A DNA stretch of 64,000 nucleotides from Bacteroidota bacterium (GCA_963169455.1 CAUJDW010000125.1:62001-126000), one strand, 5' to 3'; shown: positions 8,630 through 18,667, numbered from the stretch's first letter. The notes: generated by a model not told the origin, from the letters alone. Program-made: numbers and translations.

Positions 8630-10810
8630 TTACTCTGGCTCCAGTGCAAAAGCCGCCAGGGCCGAGGCGTCGAAGATATTCAGTACGGAAGTGCCATTGG
8701 TGTGCAGGCCGTCTGTGTACAGGTACTCCGCAAAGGCTGCTTTATCCGGGCAGGTTCCAAGCAGGTACCCGACGTTGACGGCGTTCCGGTAGATGCCATC
8801 CACGCCAAGGGTGTAGTTGGCCGTAGAACCCATAACCATGCCGCCGGTATCGGCATTGGAAAGCGGGTCGGCGCTGTTGCCCCGCGCAACGTTGAAGCTG
8901 AAGGTGGCAAAGTCGTTGGGGTGGCTGGCCCGGAAGCGGAAGTTGACATTGGAAGTGCCTTTGTCCTTGTACTGGACGAAGCCGCACTCTGTAGAGGAGG
9001 CTACGCCATCCACCAGCACCGTATAGATCTGGGCGGTACACTTCTGGTTGTCGATGCGCACTTTCATGCGGAAGGGCTTGAAGGCATCTTCGGAAGCCGG
9101 GAGCAGGTAATCGCTGCCCGCCGGTTGGGATTGCCCCAGGTTGGCCGGGTTGGAGATCTGGTTGACCGTATCAGCCACGTTTTGGCGGACGCCGGCGGCA
9201 TTGAAAAACTCCAGCTTGAATTCGTACAGGCCGTCGCCTTTCAGCGAAGTGCTGTCAACGATCATCGTGATCGTGTTCTGATCCCATTCGGCGGTGGGGT
9301 CGCCACTTACATCAGCGCCTTTGGGCGATACCGGTGGGATTTTGTAAGCATCGACGGATCCGATGGGGAAGGGGCCGAGCGGGAAGTACTTGGTTTTGAT
9401 AGTCGTGATGACGCCGCTCGTTTCCTCAACCGTATAAGGTTTGGACATTTCGCGTTCATCCAGCGGCGCCCAGGCTTGTTCGGAAGCGCTGGCCGGCAGG
9501 AGCTTGTCGTTGTGAGTCTTGCGGTACGACCAGCGGTAGTGGGTGACAGAACTACTGGGAAATCCGCTGCCAAATTGAACGATGAATTTCAGGCCATCGG
9601 CAAATGGCCGTACCTTTTGGTTGGCCAGGCCGTACCCCAGGCTGCCGGTGGCATAATCCGTCAGGCCAACGGTTGAGAAGTTTTGCCCCTGTTGTACGAT
9701 GCTGGCGCCGAAATGCTGTTCGATATGGCTGACATTGGCGCCCCAGCCGATGGTCTTCACCCATGCCACCTGTCCGGCAAGCGGCTGATGGCAACCGAAG
9801 GGCACCCTCGGGTCGGTGATGCGGATGCCGATTTCATCTCCGCATTCATAATTCCAGTAAGTATAGCAGGGTATCGGCGGGCGGTAAACAGTCGTAGGCA
9901 CACCGTCGATCTCGTATTCTACCCAGAAATAGAGGTCGGCTTTCTCTTCAAAGATCTGGCGCCAGAAGCAGGCCTCGAAGCGGCCGTTGAAATCGGTGCG
10001 CACCGTTGCGATCTCGTCGCAGCGGTAGAACCAGGGCCAGAACCAGGGCCAGCGGCAGAAATAGGGGCGGAAGATATCGATGTACTCCACCAACAGGTTC
10101 CGGGCCTGAAAAGTATTGGCGTTGCTCAGTTTCAGGCGCACTTCCTGGGGCAGTTCGATACCGGATTCCCCCTCGGCGGAAATTGACTGAGGCAGCCCTC
10201 CCAACGGCCGGGCGAGCGGTTGAATACGGTTCGAAATGGCGAAGGGCCGGGGTGGGGCAGGAATGATTTCCCGGAATGGCGGCGGGCCCGGAATGGGATC
10301 CGGAATGGGGATGGGAATGCGCTCCAGCACCACATCCCGGAAGCGGTCGATGACCCAGTCGGGAACGCGGGGCAGCACGATAAGGATGGGGTCCACCTCA
10401 CAGATGTGCACGATGGCATTGCAAACCGGCATATCCTGCCAGGCGCCGTCGACCAGGAAGCGCTTGGTGACGCGGCCGCGGGCGCAGCAGCGATACCAGA
10501 GCCACTTGCGGATGAGTTGGCCGGGAATACGGGAAATATCCAGCGCGTTGTTGGGGCCGAGCCGGATGGCCGGTTCGTAGGCCTGCATCCGCTCGGCTTT
10601 GGCCAGGGTGATGCCTTCCAGGCCGGTTGGCGGCTCCGGGAAAACGAATACCCGGGCGTAGCGTAGCTGCTCGGGGTCGAGGCCGAAGTACAATTTGTCG
10701 TTGTCGGGGCGGGTGGTGGCCAGGAGTTGGCCGTCTTTGCTGAACGCCAGGGCTATCAGTTCGTTGGGATTGGTTTTTGGCTTAGCCCTGGATGCGGTCT
10801 TTTTTGCCAT
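8630..10810 (-). CDS. Large non-secreted protein, function unknown
   Basis: A 726-residue protein with a lysine-rich start (MAKKTASRAKPKTNP) and no signal peptide or sorting domain, unlike most large proteins around it. Residues about 60-170 include paired cysteines (YRCCARGR, NAIVHICEVDP) and lead to a proline-rich run (PIPIPDPIPGPPPF, about 167-185). A domain around 220-330 has a transthyretin/carboxypeptidase-regulatory look (TVRTDFNGRFEACF) and an aromatic-rich patch (CRWPWFWPWFYRC). The C-terminal half is beta-rich without a recognised family. The gene is monocistronic on the minus strand. I cannot assign a function. Confidence 0.75.
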   Translation of the reverse strand: MAKKTASRAKPKTNPNELIALAFSKDGQLLATTRPDNDKLYFGLDPEQLRYARVFVFPEPPTGLEGITLAKAERMQAYEPAIRLGPNNALDISRIPGQLIRKWLWYRCCARGRVTKRFLVDGAWQDMPVCNAIVHICEVDPILIVLPRVPDWVIDRFRDVVLERIPIPIPDPIPGPPPFREIIPAPPRPFAISNRIQPLARPLGGLPQSISAEGESGIELPQEVRLKLSNANTFQARNLLVEYIDIFRPYFCRWPWFWPWFYRCDEIATVRTDFNGRFEACFWRQIFEEKADLYFWVEYEIDGVPTTVYRPPIPCYTYWNYECGDEIGIRITDPRVPFGCHQPLAGQVAWVKTIGWGANVSHIEQHFGASIVQQGQNFSTVGLTDYATGSLGYGLANQKVRPFADGLKFIVQFGSGFPSSSVTHYRWSYRKTHNDKLLPASASEQAWAPLDEREMSKPYTVEETSGVITTIKTKYFPLGPFPIGSVDAYKIPPVSPKGADVSGDPTAEWDQNTITMIVDSTSLKGDGLYEFKLEFFNAAGVRQNVADTVNQISNPANLGQSQPAGSDYLLPASEDAFKPFRMKVRIDNQKCTAQIYTVLVDGVASSTECGFVQYKDKGTSNVNFRFRASHPNDFATFSFNVARGNSADPLSNADTGGMVMGSTANYTLGVDGIYRNAVNVGYLLGTCPDKAAFAEYLYTDGLHTNGTSVLNIFDASALAAFALEPE

Positions 10811-10937
10811 GATTTTGGGATTTTGGAGTGAATGGTTTTTTTACCTATTTATCCAGGCAGGAACAGAAGTGTTACGAAAATTGATTACTTTAAAAGCCCG
10901 AACAGTGCAAATGTTGCGTCTATGTGACTCCACGGTT

Positions 10938-11037
10938 AAAAAAACCGCAAAGACGCAGAGAACGCAGAGGTTTGTCGCTATGGAAACCTTTCTCCGCGTC
11001 TTTCTTTGCGTCTCTGCGTCTTCGCGGTTCAAAAAAA
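10938..11037. repeat. Dispersed palindromic repeat element
   Basis: AACCGCAAAGACGCAGAG (10943-10960) and its inverted copy (11012-11029) match at 17 of 18 positions, flanked by A-runs, with further CGCAGAG/CTCCGCG pairs inside. Similar 'CGCAAAGACGCAGAG' palindromes occur as scattered intergenic repeats in many environmental bacteria. It lies 46-150 bases upstream of the following glycoside hydrolase gene. Confidence 0.6.
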
Positions 11038-11085
11038 GCAAGGACTTCGCGTCTGCGGTTCTATCATCCCGATAATCCTGGAATC

Positions 11086-14034
11086 ATGAAAAAGCTCCTC
11101 CCATTCTCCCTCGTCCTTCTGGCCACAATAACCCTTGCCGCTCAAAACTTCGACGGCGGCTTCTCCTTCTTCCTTCCCTACTACGACTCCTCCGCCCAGG
11201 AATTCCTTCCCGAATTTCCGGCCTACACTATCGGGGAAGCGCATCGCGTGAGCGCCGGGGCGGGCGGAAAGTTCTACGCCGATGGCGAGCCTATCCGTTT
11301 CTGGGGCGTCAATATCGTATCCGGCGCTTGTTTCCCGGATAAAGGCCAGGCCCCCGCCATTGCCGCCCGCATGCGCAAAATGGGCATCAACCTGGTACGC
11401 TTCCACCACCTCGACAACCCGAGCTGGGGCGGCGCCAACAGTAGCATTTTCCTTAGTGGCGCCAACGGCACCCGCCAGCTCAACCTCTTCACGCTGGACC
11501 GCCTCGATTACTTCATCGCCCAGTTGAAGCGCAACGGCATTTATGTCAATATGAACCTCAACGTCTCGCGCACCTTCCAGGAATCCGATGGCGTGCCCGG
11601 CGCCGACTCGCTGGTGGATTTTGCCAAGGGCGTCACCCTGTTCGACCCCTGGCTGCAATTCCTGCAACGGGAATACGCCGAACAGTTGCTGGGGCATACC
11701 AACCCCTACACCGGCCTGCCGCTGGCTGCCGACCCGGTGTTGGCCATGGTGGAGATGAATAACGAAAACAGCCTCTACGGCTTCTGGAAGGAAGGCAAAC
11801 TGCGCCCATTCGCCGAAGGGGGCGCATTGTTGCACCGCCATAACTATTTGCTTGACAGCCTCTGGAATTCCTGGCTGCTGGACAAATACGGTACGCAGGG
11901 CGCCCTGGAGGCCGCCTGGAGCGCCGGAGCTACCTCGCCAGGCACAGGCCAGTTGTTGTCCAATACAGGCTTTGAAAACGGGACGACAGGGCCGTGGATA
12001 CTGGAGCTACACGAGGGAGCGCAGGCCGGTATTTCGGTTTCCGCCCAGAATCCTTACGAAGGCAGTTACTGCGCCCGCCTGCAAGTGAACAACGTAACGG
12101 GCACCGATTGGCACCTTCAGCTCAAGCAAAGCGGCTTTTCCCTGCAGCAGGACTCGGCATACGTGCTGCAATTTTTGGCCCGCGCCGACGCTCCCACCAA
12201 CATTTCCGTGGCGGCCATGCGCGACAATGCGCCTTACAACTGGTACGCAGGGGCAATCTTCGCCCTGACGGAAGAATGGCAAACCTTTTCTTTCTCTTTC
12301 ATAGCTCCGGAAAACAACAATGGCCATGGGCGTATTACCATCAGCCCCACTCAGGCAGGCAACCTTTATTTCGACGCCTTTAGTCTTTCGCCTCCCTGGA
12401 AATCAGGCCTGATTGCCGATGAGAACCTGGCAGCCGGCAACATATGGCGCATCCTCTGGGCGGAGCGCCTGCTCTACACCGACGCCCGCCTGGCCGATAT
12501 GGCGGAGTTTTACCTGCAGTTGCAGGCCGCCCACCTGGAGGAACTGGCTGCCTTCCTGCGCGATGAACTGAATGTGCAAGCCCCCATCACCGGCACCAAC
12601 GCCCTGGGTGGCATCAGCGACGCCTCAACTCACGAGCATCTCGATTACCTCGACGACCACAGCTACTGGGACCACCCCTGGTTCCCGGGCAACCCCTGGG
12701 ACCCCTACAACTGGCTGATCAACAATCAGCCGCTGCTGAAGGATGGATACCTCAGTTCCATCACCAGCATCTGTGCCGGCCTGCAGTTGTCAGACAAACC
12801 CTACACCGTCAGCGAATATAACCACGCAGCGCCAAACCGCTTCCGAACCGAGATGGTGCACGCCCTGGCTGCCTACAGCGCTTTCCACGGAGTGGACGGC
12901 ATCATGTGGTTCGACTACAATGGCGGAAGCCAGTGGGACGGTAATTATCTGAACGGCTTTTTCAGCATCCATCGCGATAATTCCATTATGGCTTTGTTCC
13001 CTGCCTTTGCCTATGTGTTCCGCAACGGCCTGCTGGCAGAGGACGAAACGCCGCTTGAGTTGCAGTATTCCGAAGATTGGGTGTACCAGTCGGGTAAGAT
13101 GGACAACCAGGGCCGCTGGGGCAAGTTCGTGCCTTATGATAAGCGCCTGGGCCTCAGTCATGCCATTCGCACAAAAAGCTACCGGGCGGCTTCTACTACC
13201 GATATTACTACTTTGCCGCCTGTAAGCGGCAACCCCTATATAACCCAAACCGAAGAAACCATTCTGGATACCGAAACCGGGCTGCTGGCCAGCGCCACGC
13301 CCAGTTTCTCCGCTATAACCGGTTTCCTGCAGGATGGCGCCGGCACAACAGCCGGGGGCCTGGCCCTGGTACAGGCCAACCGCTTCGGCTCTGTCAGTTG
13401 GTTGGCACTGTCTCAGGCGCCGCTGGCCACTGCTCGGCGTTCCCTGCTGACGATCTCTACCGTACAGCAGAACACGAATATGGTATGGGACGGCACGCAG
13501 ACGGTGCACAATAACTGGGGGAACGGGCCGACGGTGCAAGCGCCTGTGGCGATCGCACTGCGCCTGCACATCGAGGCGGACTCCCTGCGGGTGTACCCAC
13601 TGAACCCTATTGGCCAACCGGGCGCCCCCTTGCTGCTGGAACCCATACAACCGGGCTATTTCGAGTTGGCCATCGACCAGTCGGTATACCCCCACCTCTG
13701 GTTTGGCCTGGAGGCCTTGGGGGGACTGGTGCCGGCTATGGATGCTCAGACTATGGGCATGCTGCTGCGCCATTATCCCAACCCTGTGGGAGAGGGACGG
13801 CATTACATCGAATACCAACTGGTGGAAGCGGCGGAGGTGGAGCTGCGGGTGTTCAATGTACGAGGACAGTTGGTATTGGTAGAAGCGGCAGGCCGGCAGC
13901 CTGCCGGGGTTCAACAGATTGCTTTTGAAACAAATGGTTTGCCAGCGGGCAGCTATTGGTTTAGCCTGATGGTTCGGAGAAAAGAAGGCGCCTGGAGACA
14001 GGAGGGAAGAGGGAAGGTGCAGGTGGCGCCCTGA
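11086..14034 (+). CDS. Secreted clan-A-like glycoside hydrolase with inserted CBM
   Basis: 982 residues: signal peptide (1-19, ending TLAAQ), a catalytic barrel resembling GH5/GH42-type enzymes, a CBM4/9-like beta-sandwich (about 290-435, starting LLSNTGFENGT and ending LYFDAFSLS), the rest of the barrel, a beta region and a T9SS type A sorting domain (about 900-982, HYPNPVGEGRH). The likely acid/base is Glu227 in MVEMNNENSLYG and the likely nucleophile Glu577 in YTVSEYNHA, so the CBM-like module lies between the two catalytic strands. It probably cleaves a beta-linked polysaccharide outside the cell; the substrate is unknown. An in-frame ATG 54 codons upstream reads through the palindromic repeat and was rejected. 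Confidence 0.82.
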   Translation: MKKLLPFSLVLLATITLAAQNFDGGFSFFLPYYDSSAQEFLPEFPAYTIGEAHRVSAGAGGKFYADGEPIRFWGVNIVSGACFPDKGQAPAIAARMRKMGINLVRFHHLDNPSWGGANSSIFLSGANGTRQLNLFTLDRLDYFIAQLKRNGIYVNMNLNVSRTFQESDGVPGADSLVDFAKGVTLFDPWLQFLQREYAEQLLGHTNPYTGLPLAADPVLAMVEMNNENSLYGFWKEGKLRPFAEGGALLHRHNYLLDSLWNSWLLDKYGTQGALEAAWSAGATSPGTGQLLSNTGFENGTTGPWILELHEGAQAGISVSAQNPYEGSYCARLQVNNVTGTDWHLQLKQSGFSLQQDSAYVLQFLARADAPTNISVAAMRDNAPYNWYAGAIFALTEEWQTFSFSFIAPENNNGHGRITISPTQAGNLYFDAFSLSPPWKSGLIADENLAAGNIWRILWAERLLYTDARLADMAEFYLQLQAAHLEELAAFLRDELNVQAPITGTNALGGISDASTHEHLDYLDDHSYWDHPWFPGNPWDPYNWLINNQPLLKDGYLSSITSICAGLQLSDKPYTVSEYNHAAPNRFRTEMVHALAAYSAFHGVDGIMWFDYNGGSQWDGNYLNGFFSIHRDNSIMALFPAFAYVFRNGLLAEDETPLELQYSEDWVYQSGKMDNQGRWGKFVPYDKRLGLSHAIRTKSYRAASTTDITTLPPVSGNPYITQTEETILDTETGLLASATPSFSAITGFLQDGAGTTAGGLALVQANRFGSVSWLALSQAPLATARRSLLTISTVQQNTNMVWDGTQTVHNNWGNGPTVQAPVAIALRLHIEADSLRVYPLNPIGQPGAPLLLEPIQPGYFELAIDQSVYPHLWFGLEALGGLVPAMDAQTMGMLLRHYPNPVGEGRHYIEYQLVEAAEVELRVFNVRGQLVLVEAAGRQPAGVQQIAFETNGLPAGSYWFSLMVRRKEGAWRQEGRGKVQVAP

Positions 14035-14091
14035 TTTAGTGTTTTGACTTTTCGCCCTGGCTGCCCAAGGGCTGTTTGTTATTAAACCGCT

Positions 14092-14646
14092 TTATCCCAG
14101 GATATCCTTCACAGCTATACTCATCTCAATATTTCGCCCCTTCAGCATATCTCCCGGGCGGAATAATTCACGGAGTTTGTAAGCATCTCCGGCTGGTTGC
14201 CAGTAAAGCTCGATCTCGAGCGCTTCCAGGTTGACGAGCCAGTATTCAGGGATGCCGCTTTCGGCGTAGAGCGGCAGTTTAACTTCGCGGTCGTAGGTTA
14301 CGGAGCTGTCGGCTACTTCGATGACGAGGAGGACATCCTTTGCGTGAGGCACTTCTGATGCGTAGAAGTCCGCCCGGTATGCAAGCACTGAAATATCCGG
14401 TTCCGGCTCCGAAAGATCGCTGGTGACAATGGGGTTTTGAACACTAACGATGGCTTTTGTTCCAAGCATGGCGTTCAACAAAGCGTTCAGCTTATTGACA
14501 CATGCCAGGTGTTTACTTCCAATGGGGCCCACAGCAATAATTTCTCCCTTGATCAGTTCGATGCCTTTTTCCTGCAGGATACCTGCTTCTCCCATCTTGT
14601 GGTACTCCTCCACCGTCAGCAGCCTTTTATTGAGTTGAACCGGCAT
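14092..14646 (-). CDS. Uma2-family restriction-endonuclease-fold protein
   Basis: A 184-residue typical Uma2 (DUF820) protein. The PD-(D/E)XK-type core is visible: Asp84 in SEPEPDISVL, Glu110 in VLLVIEVAD and Lys123 in REVKLPLYA, followed by GIPEYWLVN. The N-terminal LLTVEEYHKMGEAGIL and GIELIKGEI segments are also family hallmarks. Such genes are multicopy in some genomes, often solitary and apparently mobile; no function is established. It is convergent with the glycoside hydrolase gene. A fragment of a related gene lies near 22.2 kb. Confidence 0.9.
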   Translation of the reverse strand: MPVQLNKRLLTVEEYHKMGEAGILQEKGIELIKGEIIAVGPIGSKHLACVNKLNALLNAMLGTKAIVSVQNPIVTSDLSEPEPDISVLAYRADFYASEVPHAKDVLLVIEVADSSVTYDREVKLPLYAESGIPEYWLVNLEALEIELYWQPAGDAYKLRELFRPGDMLKGRNIEMSIAVKDILG

Positions 14647-14814
14647 AGGTTTGTGCTTTGTGAATGGTGCTTTTCAAAGATAACCATTTTTCAGAAAAAA
14701 AATTAGAACCCCTTTGGGGGTAACCCCAATTCCTCCGGTACTATAGCATGAAAGGCATCAACAACCTTCACCGATGCCGAAAAAAATTGGACAACAATAG
14801 AAAACACTCAAACC

Positions 14815-17418
14815 ATGAAAAAGCTGCTGCTACTTTTCATCTGGGCTTCCCTTATCATTCCCCAAACCCTTCATGCCGACGTCTGTACCTGGCTGGGCCA
14901 GAACCGCAACTGGGACGAACCCAGCCGCTGGAGCTGCGGCCATGTGCCGGGCCCCGGCGATACCGTGATCATCGCGACCAATCACCGGATCACCCGCCAC
15001 AGCGCGCTGACAGTGCAGTCATTGTCCATCATGGCCCCGGGAGCGGTGCTGGTCGTTCAGGGCGACCTGACGGTGAACGGCGCCTTTATCTGGGAGGCCG
15101 GGCGGATCGAGGGTTCCGGAAACACCATCGCCAATAGCGGCATCGTATTCCAGGGCAGCCAAACCAAGACCCTGCTGGGCCGCCCCCTGAGCCTGCACGG
15201 CAACTCCACCTGGACGGACGGAATGATCGTCGTTCCGCAGAGCCACACCGTTACTATTGCCACCGAGGCTACCCTGACGATCACCGGCGACGATATCCTG
15301 CGGCCTTATTATCCCAATATGGGCGCCCTGGTAAACTACGGTACGATCGTGAAAAGCGCCGGGGCAAAGACGGCGTTTGAACTCGTCAACTTCACCAACA
15401 ATGGCCTGGTGCAGGTTAACGCGGGCACGCTGGAATTCCGGGGCGGCAATGCCAGCGGGCAATTCCAGGTGAATAACTCCTGTATTTTACAACTCTACCA
15501 GAACACCCTGAACCTGAATGCCGGCAGTAGTATCACCGGCAGCGGCCTTTTCCGGATCGGCGGCGCCAGCCCTGTCTGCAACGTCCACCTCAACGCGACC
15601 CTCGCCTGTGCGGTGGAGATCACCGCCGGCATCTTAAACATCGAGCAGGATGTAACCGTACCTTCGCTGGAAACCGGCGACGATCCTTCCATCACCATCA
15701 CCGGCAGCGGCAGCCTTACGGTAACGGGCTTGGCGGCCTGGAACGGCGGCGCGATCTCCAACCTGCTCGGCGGGGCCCGCTTCGAAGGAGACATTAGCCT
15801 GGCTGGCGGCCCGAAAACCCTGAACGGTACGTCCCTGGACCTGGCAGGCAATACCAGTTGGAGTGGCGGAAATATCCGCCTGGAACCTTACGGCAGGCTG
15901 CGCAACCTCGGTTACTGGGTTGACAGCCTGGCCGCCCCCCAAAGTATGCAGCGATACCCAACCACTGCCTTCGGGGCCGAATTCATCAATGACGGCACTT
16001 ACCACCACCTTCTCGATACCCTGACCCAGATCAGTGTCCCCTTTCACAACAACGGCGCGGTCTATGTGAATAGCGGCGCCCTGCAGGTGGAAGAGGGCAC
16101 TTCCAGCGGGCAGGTTATCATTTCGGCCGGCGCTTCTTTCCGGAAAACGGGTTCCGGTAACTTCGCATTCTCCGGCGGAAGGGCCAGCGGCGCGGGCGAA
16201 CTGGTAGCCGCGGGCGGAACCACCCGTTTTGAAGCCGGCGCCAACCTGGACGGCAACCTGAGGATCAACTCCGAAGCGGCAGTCATCTGGGATTTCCCTG
16301 ATTCCATCGGTTATCTGGCCCTCGACGGCGGCGCTTTGTACACTGGCTCCACCCTGTACGTCACCGAAGCCTTCAGTTGCAACAGCAATGACAATGTCCT
16401 GGCCGGCGGAGGTACGATAAAGACGCTGGGCGGCGCCACCTTCGCCAGCAGCGGCGACCTGGAAATTCAGGGCTGCACCCTGGAACTGGAGAGCCATTCC
16501 AGCTGGGTAAACGGCGGCATCCGCCTTGGCTCCAATGGGAAGATCCGAAACAAGGCAGGGCAGGTGTTTTCCATCAACCTGCCGCAGGACCGTAGCATCG
16601 ACGGCACGGGCGGCGGCCATCAGTTCATCAATGAAGGCACGGTGCGCAAGCTTTCCGATACCCGCCTGGTTTTCAAGGCTTCCGTTGCCGTTACCAATGC
16701 GGGAACCATTGAAGGCATCGGCATACTGGACTTCAAGCAGCCAATGCAGAATGGCGGCATCATTGCCCCGGGCTTGTCCACCGGCGAACTCGTCCTGGCA
16801 GGAAGCGTAGCTAATAACAATACAATGAGTTTCGAATTGCGCAAAAGCGGCGGCAGCCTGCAGTACGATGAAATGCCCATCTGGGGCAACCTGAACCTGG
16901 GCGGCACGCTTCAGGTGGCCGTCACCGGCAACGTCCCTCCCGGCGAATATATGGTCATCCACTGCGACAGCCTGGCCGCCTGCCTTACCGGAACATTCGA
17001 CCAGGTACTGCTGCCCCCGGGAACGTCCCTGTCCTATACATCCAATGCTGTGACGCTGCAGATCGGAAATACCGCTCCCATTCAGCAGGCCGGTTCCAAC
17101 CAGGATGCCCAAGCTACTGCCAGGAGCATGTCGCAGACAGGAGATTTGGAAATCAATGCACCGCAGGCGACGGTGGAACCTGGTGTAGACATTGCCGTTT
17201 ACCCCAACCCCTTCACCGATCTCCTGAACATCCATATAGCTGACGATCATGCTGCCTACACCTGCATATTGTATGACGCTTCCGGCAAAGAGGCCTGGCG
17301 CGCGGCTGTAGGTGACGAGCAATTGGTTCCTCCGGCACTGCCTACTGGTTTTTATGTATTGACGGTGGTGGATGCATCCGGTACATTTGTCTTTTCTCAG
17401 AAGATGCTGAAAAACTGA
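14815..17418 (+). CDS. Secreted beta-helix-like protein with T9SS domain
   Basis: 867 residues: signal peptide (1-20, ending TLHA), an N-terminal segment typical of Bacteroidota surface proteins (CTWLGQNRNWDEPSRWSCGHVPGPGDTV), then long stretches of short hydrophobic turns rich in Gly, Asn and Thr that suggest a right-handed beta-helix (about 60-740). A T9SS type A sorting domain ends it (about 790-867, VYPNPFTDLLNIHI ... GFYVLTVV). No catalytic residues were recognised. It could be an adhesin or polysaccharide-binding protein exported to the surface. Confidence 0.8.
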   Translation: MKKLLLLFIWASLIIPQTLHADVCTWLGQNRNWDEPSRWSCGHVPGPGDTVIIATNHRITRHSALTVQSLSIMAPGAVLVVQGDLTVNGAFIWEAGRIEGSGNTIANSGIVFQGSQTKTLLGRPLSLHGNSTWTDGMIVVPQSHTVTIATEATLTITGDDILRPYYPNMGALVNYGTIVKSAGAKTAFELVNFTNNGLVQVNAGTLEFRGGNASGQFQVNNSCILQLYQNTLNLNAGSSITGSGLFRIGGASPVCNVHLNATLACAVEITAGILNIEQDVTVPSLETGDDPSITITGSGSLTVTGLAAWNGGAISNLLGGARFEGDISLAGGPKTLNGTSLDLAGNTSWSGGNIRLEPYGRLRNLGYWVDSLAAPQSMQRYPTTAFGAEFINDGTYHHLLDTLTQISVPFHNNGAVYVNSGALQVEEGTSSGQVIISAGASFRKTGSGNFAFSGGRASGAGELVAAGGTTRFEAGANLDGNLRINSEAAVIWDFPDSIGYLALDGGALYTGSTLYVTEAFSCNSNDNVLAGGGTIKTLGGATFASSGDLEIQGCTLELESHSSWVNGGIRLGSNGKIRNKAGQVFSINLPQDRSIDGTGGGHQFINEGTVRKLSDTRLVFKASVAVTNAGTIEGIGILDFKQPMQNGGIIAPGLSTGELVLAGSVANNNTMSFELRKSGGSLQYDEMPIWGNLNLGGTLQVAVTGNVPPGEYMVIHCDSLAACLTGTFDQVLLPPGTSLSYTSNAVTLQIGNTAPIQQAGSNQDAQATARSMSQTGDLEINAPQATVEPGVDIAVYPNPFTDLLNIHIADDHAAYTCILYDASGKEAWRAAVGDEQLVPPALPTGFYVLTVVDASGTFVFSQKMLKN

Positions 17419-17578
17419 AAGGTAGCGGGGCAGTAGTGGTATTGTTAAGGGCTGCTTCGGATGAAAGCATCGGGAACCTGCCCTTGGGAAATGGCTATAT
17501 GGTTGTATTGTTATATTGCTGGCTTTGGAAAGGCTTCCCTGGTAATGTTAGGAACTAAATAAACAATAAACTTACACC

Positions 17579-18571
17579 ATGCAAAGAAACATTTGGTCCA
17601 CCCTCTGGTTCCTCGCTTTGCTAAGCCTGTGCTGGAGTTGCGCATCCAACTACTATCCCATCCAACCGGAGGCCCTTCGGTTCGATGCATCACAGGATAC
17701 GCTGGTGGGCGGAGCATTGGCCATCGCCTGGCAGTATGACGTGCTGAAAGCCGCCGGCAACCGCCGCTACGCCCGCAGGGAGCAGCAGCAAGGAGTGAGC
17801 CTGCTGGCCCTTCGCCTGGCCAATCAGGGGCCGGATATGCTGGCCTTCCCGGAAGGGTTGGAAGTATTCGCTGGGGCAGCGCAAATGTGGCCGTTATCGG
17901 TGGAAGAAGCGGCGGAAGTGTTCATACAGAGGACGAGGGAGCCAGGCGAAGGGGCTGTGGAGGTAGAGGGCGCCGAGGGTATCGTCATGGCGGCGAGCCT
18001 GTTCAATATGGCCAAAGGGCTGAACGCCAATATCCGCTTCGTAAAAGAACTGGACGCCTGCTATCTGGCGGGCCGGGATATTCCTCCCGGAAGCACAATA
18101 ACCGGCTTGCTGGCGCTGCCGGTGCAGCCGGGAACGAACTTGTCCTTTTCGCTGAAACAGCCGGAGCGCCTCCGTGATATGCTGCCCTCCGGGCCACCGC
18201 TGGTTTACCCGGATTCATCAGCGATGTTGGAAAACAGCAGAGAAACCGCCCGGGCTCTGGGAGAAAGCTTGCCCTCCGGCCAAGAGCAGCCGGCTGGCCT
18301 GGGAAGCCTTGGAAAATCATCCTTCAACCAAAGGATTGTCCGGATTGAAAAAATGCAGGACGACAGCGGAAAAGAAGGCGTCATTGTGCTGGATGTATGT
18401 ATCGATCAGAAGGGACAAGTGATCTCCGCGAATTTTTCCCCTCAGGGGTCCACTACAAAAGATGAATACCTGCTGAACCTGGCGATTGAGAATGTGCGGA
18501 AATGGGAATTTGCCAGTGGGGCTGCCGAGAAGGATTGCGGGAAGGTAACGTATCGGTTTATCTCGAATTGA
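17579..18571 (+). CDS. Predicted lipoprotein with TonB-like C-terminal domain
   Basis: 330 residues with a hydrophobic leader ending in a cysteine (Cys21, LCWSC; a non-standard lipobox). The N-terminal part (about 25-200) has no recognised family. The C-terminal 90 residues (GVIVLDVCIDQKGQVISANF ... LLNLAIENVRKWEFA) resemble the TonB C-terminal or energy-transducer fold, where a strand-helix unit contacts envelope partners. It probably sits in the periplasm, anchored to a membrane. Function unknown. Confidence 0.65.
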   Translation: MQRNIWSTLWFLALLSLCWSCASNYYPIQPEALRFDASQDTLVGGALAIAWQYDVLKAAGNRRYARREQQQGVSLLALRLANQGPDMLAFPEGLEVFAGAAQMWPLSVEEAAEVFIQRTREPGEGAVEVEGAEGIVMAASLFNMAKGLNANIRFVKELDACYLAGRDIPPGSTITGLLALPVQPGTNLSFSLKQPERLRDMLPSGPPLVYPDSSAMLENSRETARALGESLPSGQEQPAGLGSLGKSSFNQRIVRIEKMQDDSGKEGVIVLDVCIDQKGQVISANFSPQGSTTKDEYLLNLAIENVRKWEFASGAAEKDCGKVTYRFISN

Positions 18572-18667
18572 CTAGAGCGATGGCCTCCATTCGCGAGAGA
18601 CTCCGTCTCGATGCGGAATAACGAACCAGTTTCTAGTGCCGCGGATAAAAAATCAATCCCCGGTTAA

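Noticed and set aside
11029-11841. A 270-codon minus-strand open frame opposite the glycoside hydrolase
   Set aside because: It is antisense to the conserved catalytic barrel and shows no recognisable domain.
15634-17322. A 562-codon minus-strand open frame opposite the beta-helix protein gene
   Set aside because: The plus strand encodes a signal peptide, repeats and sorting domain; the antisense translation shows only low-complexity shadow sequence.
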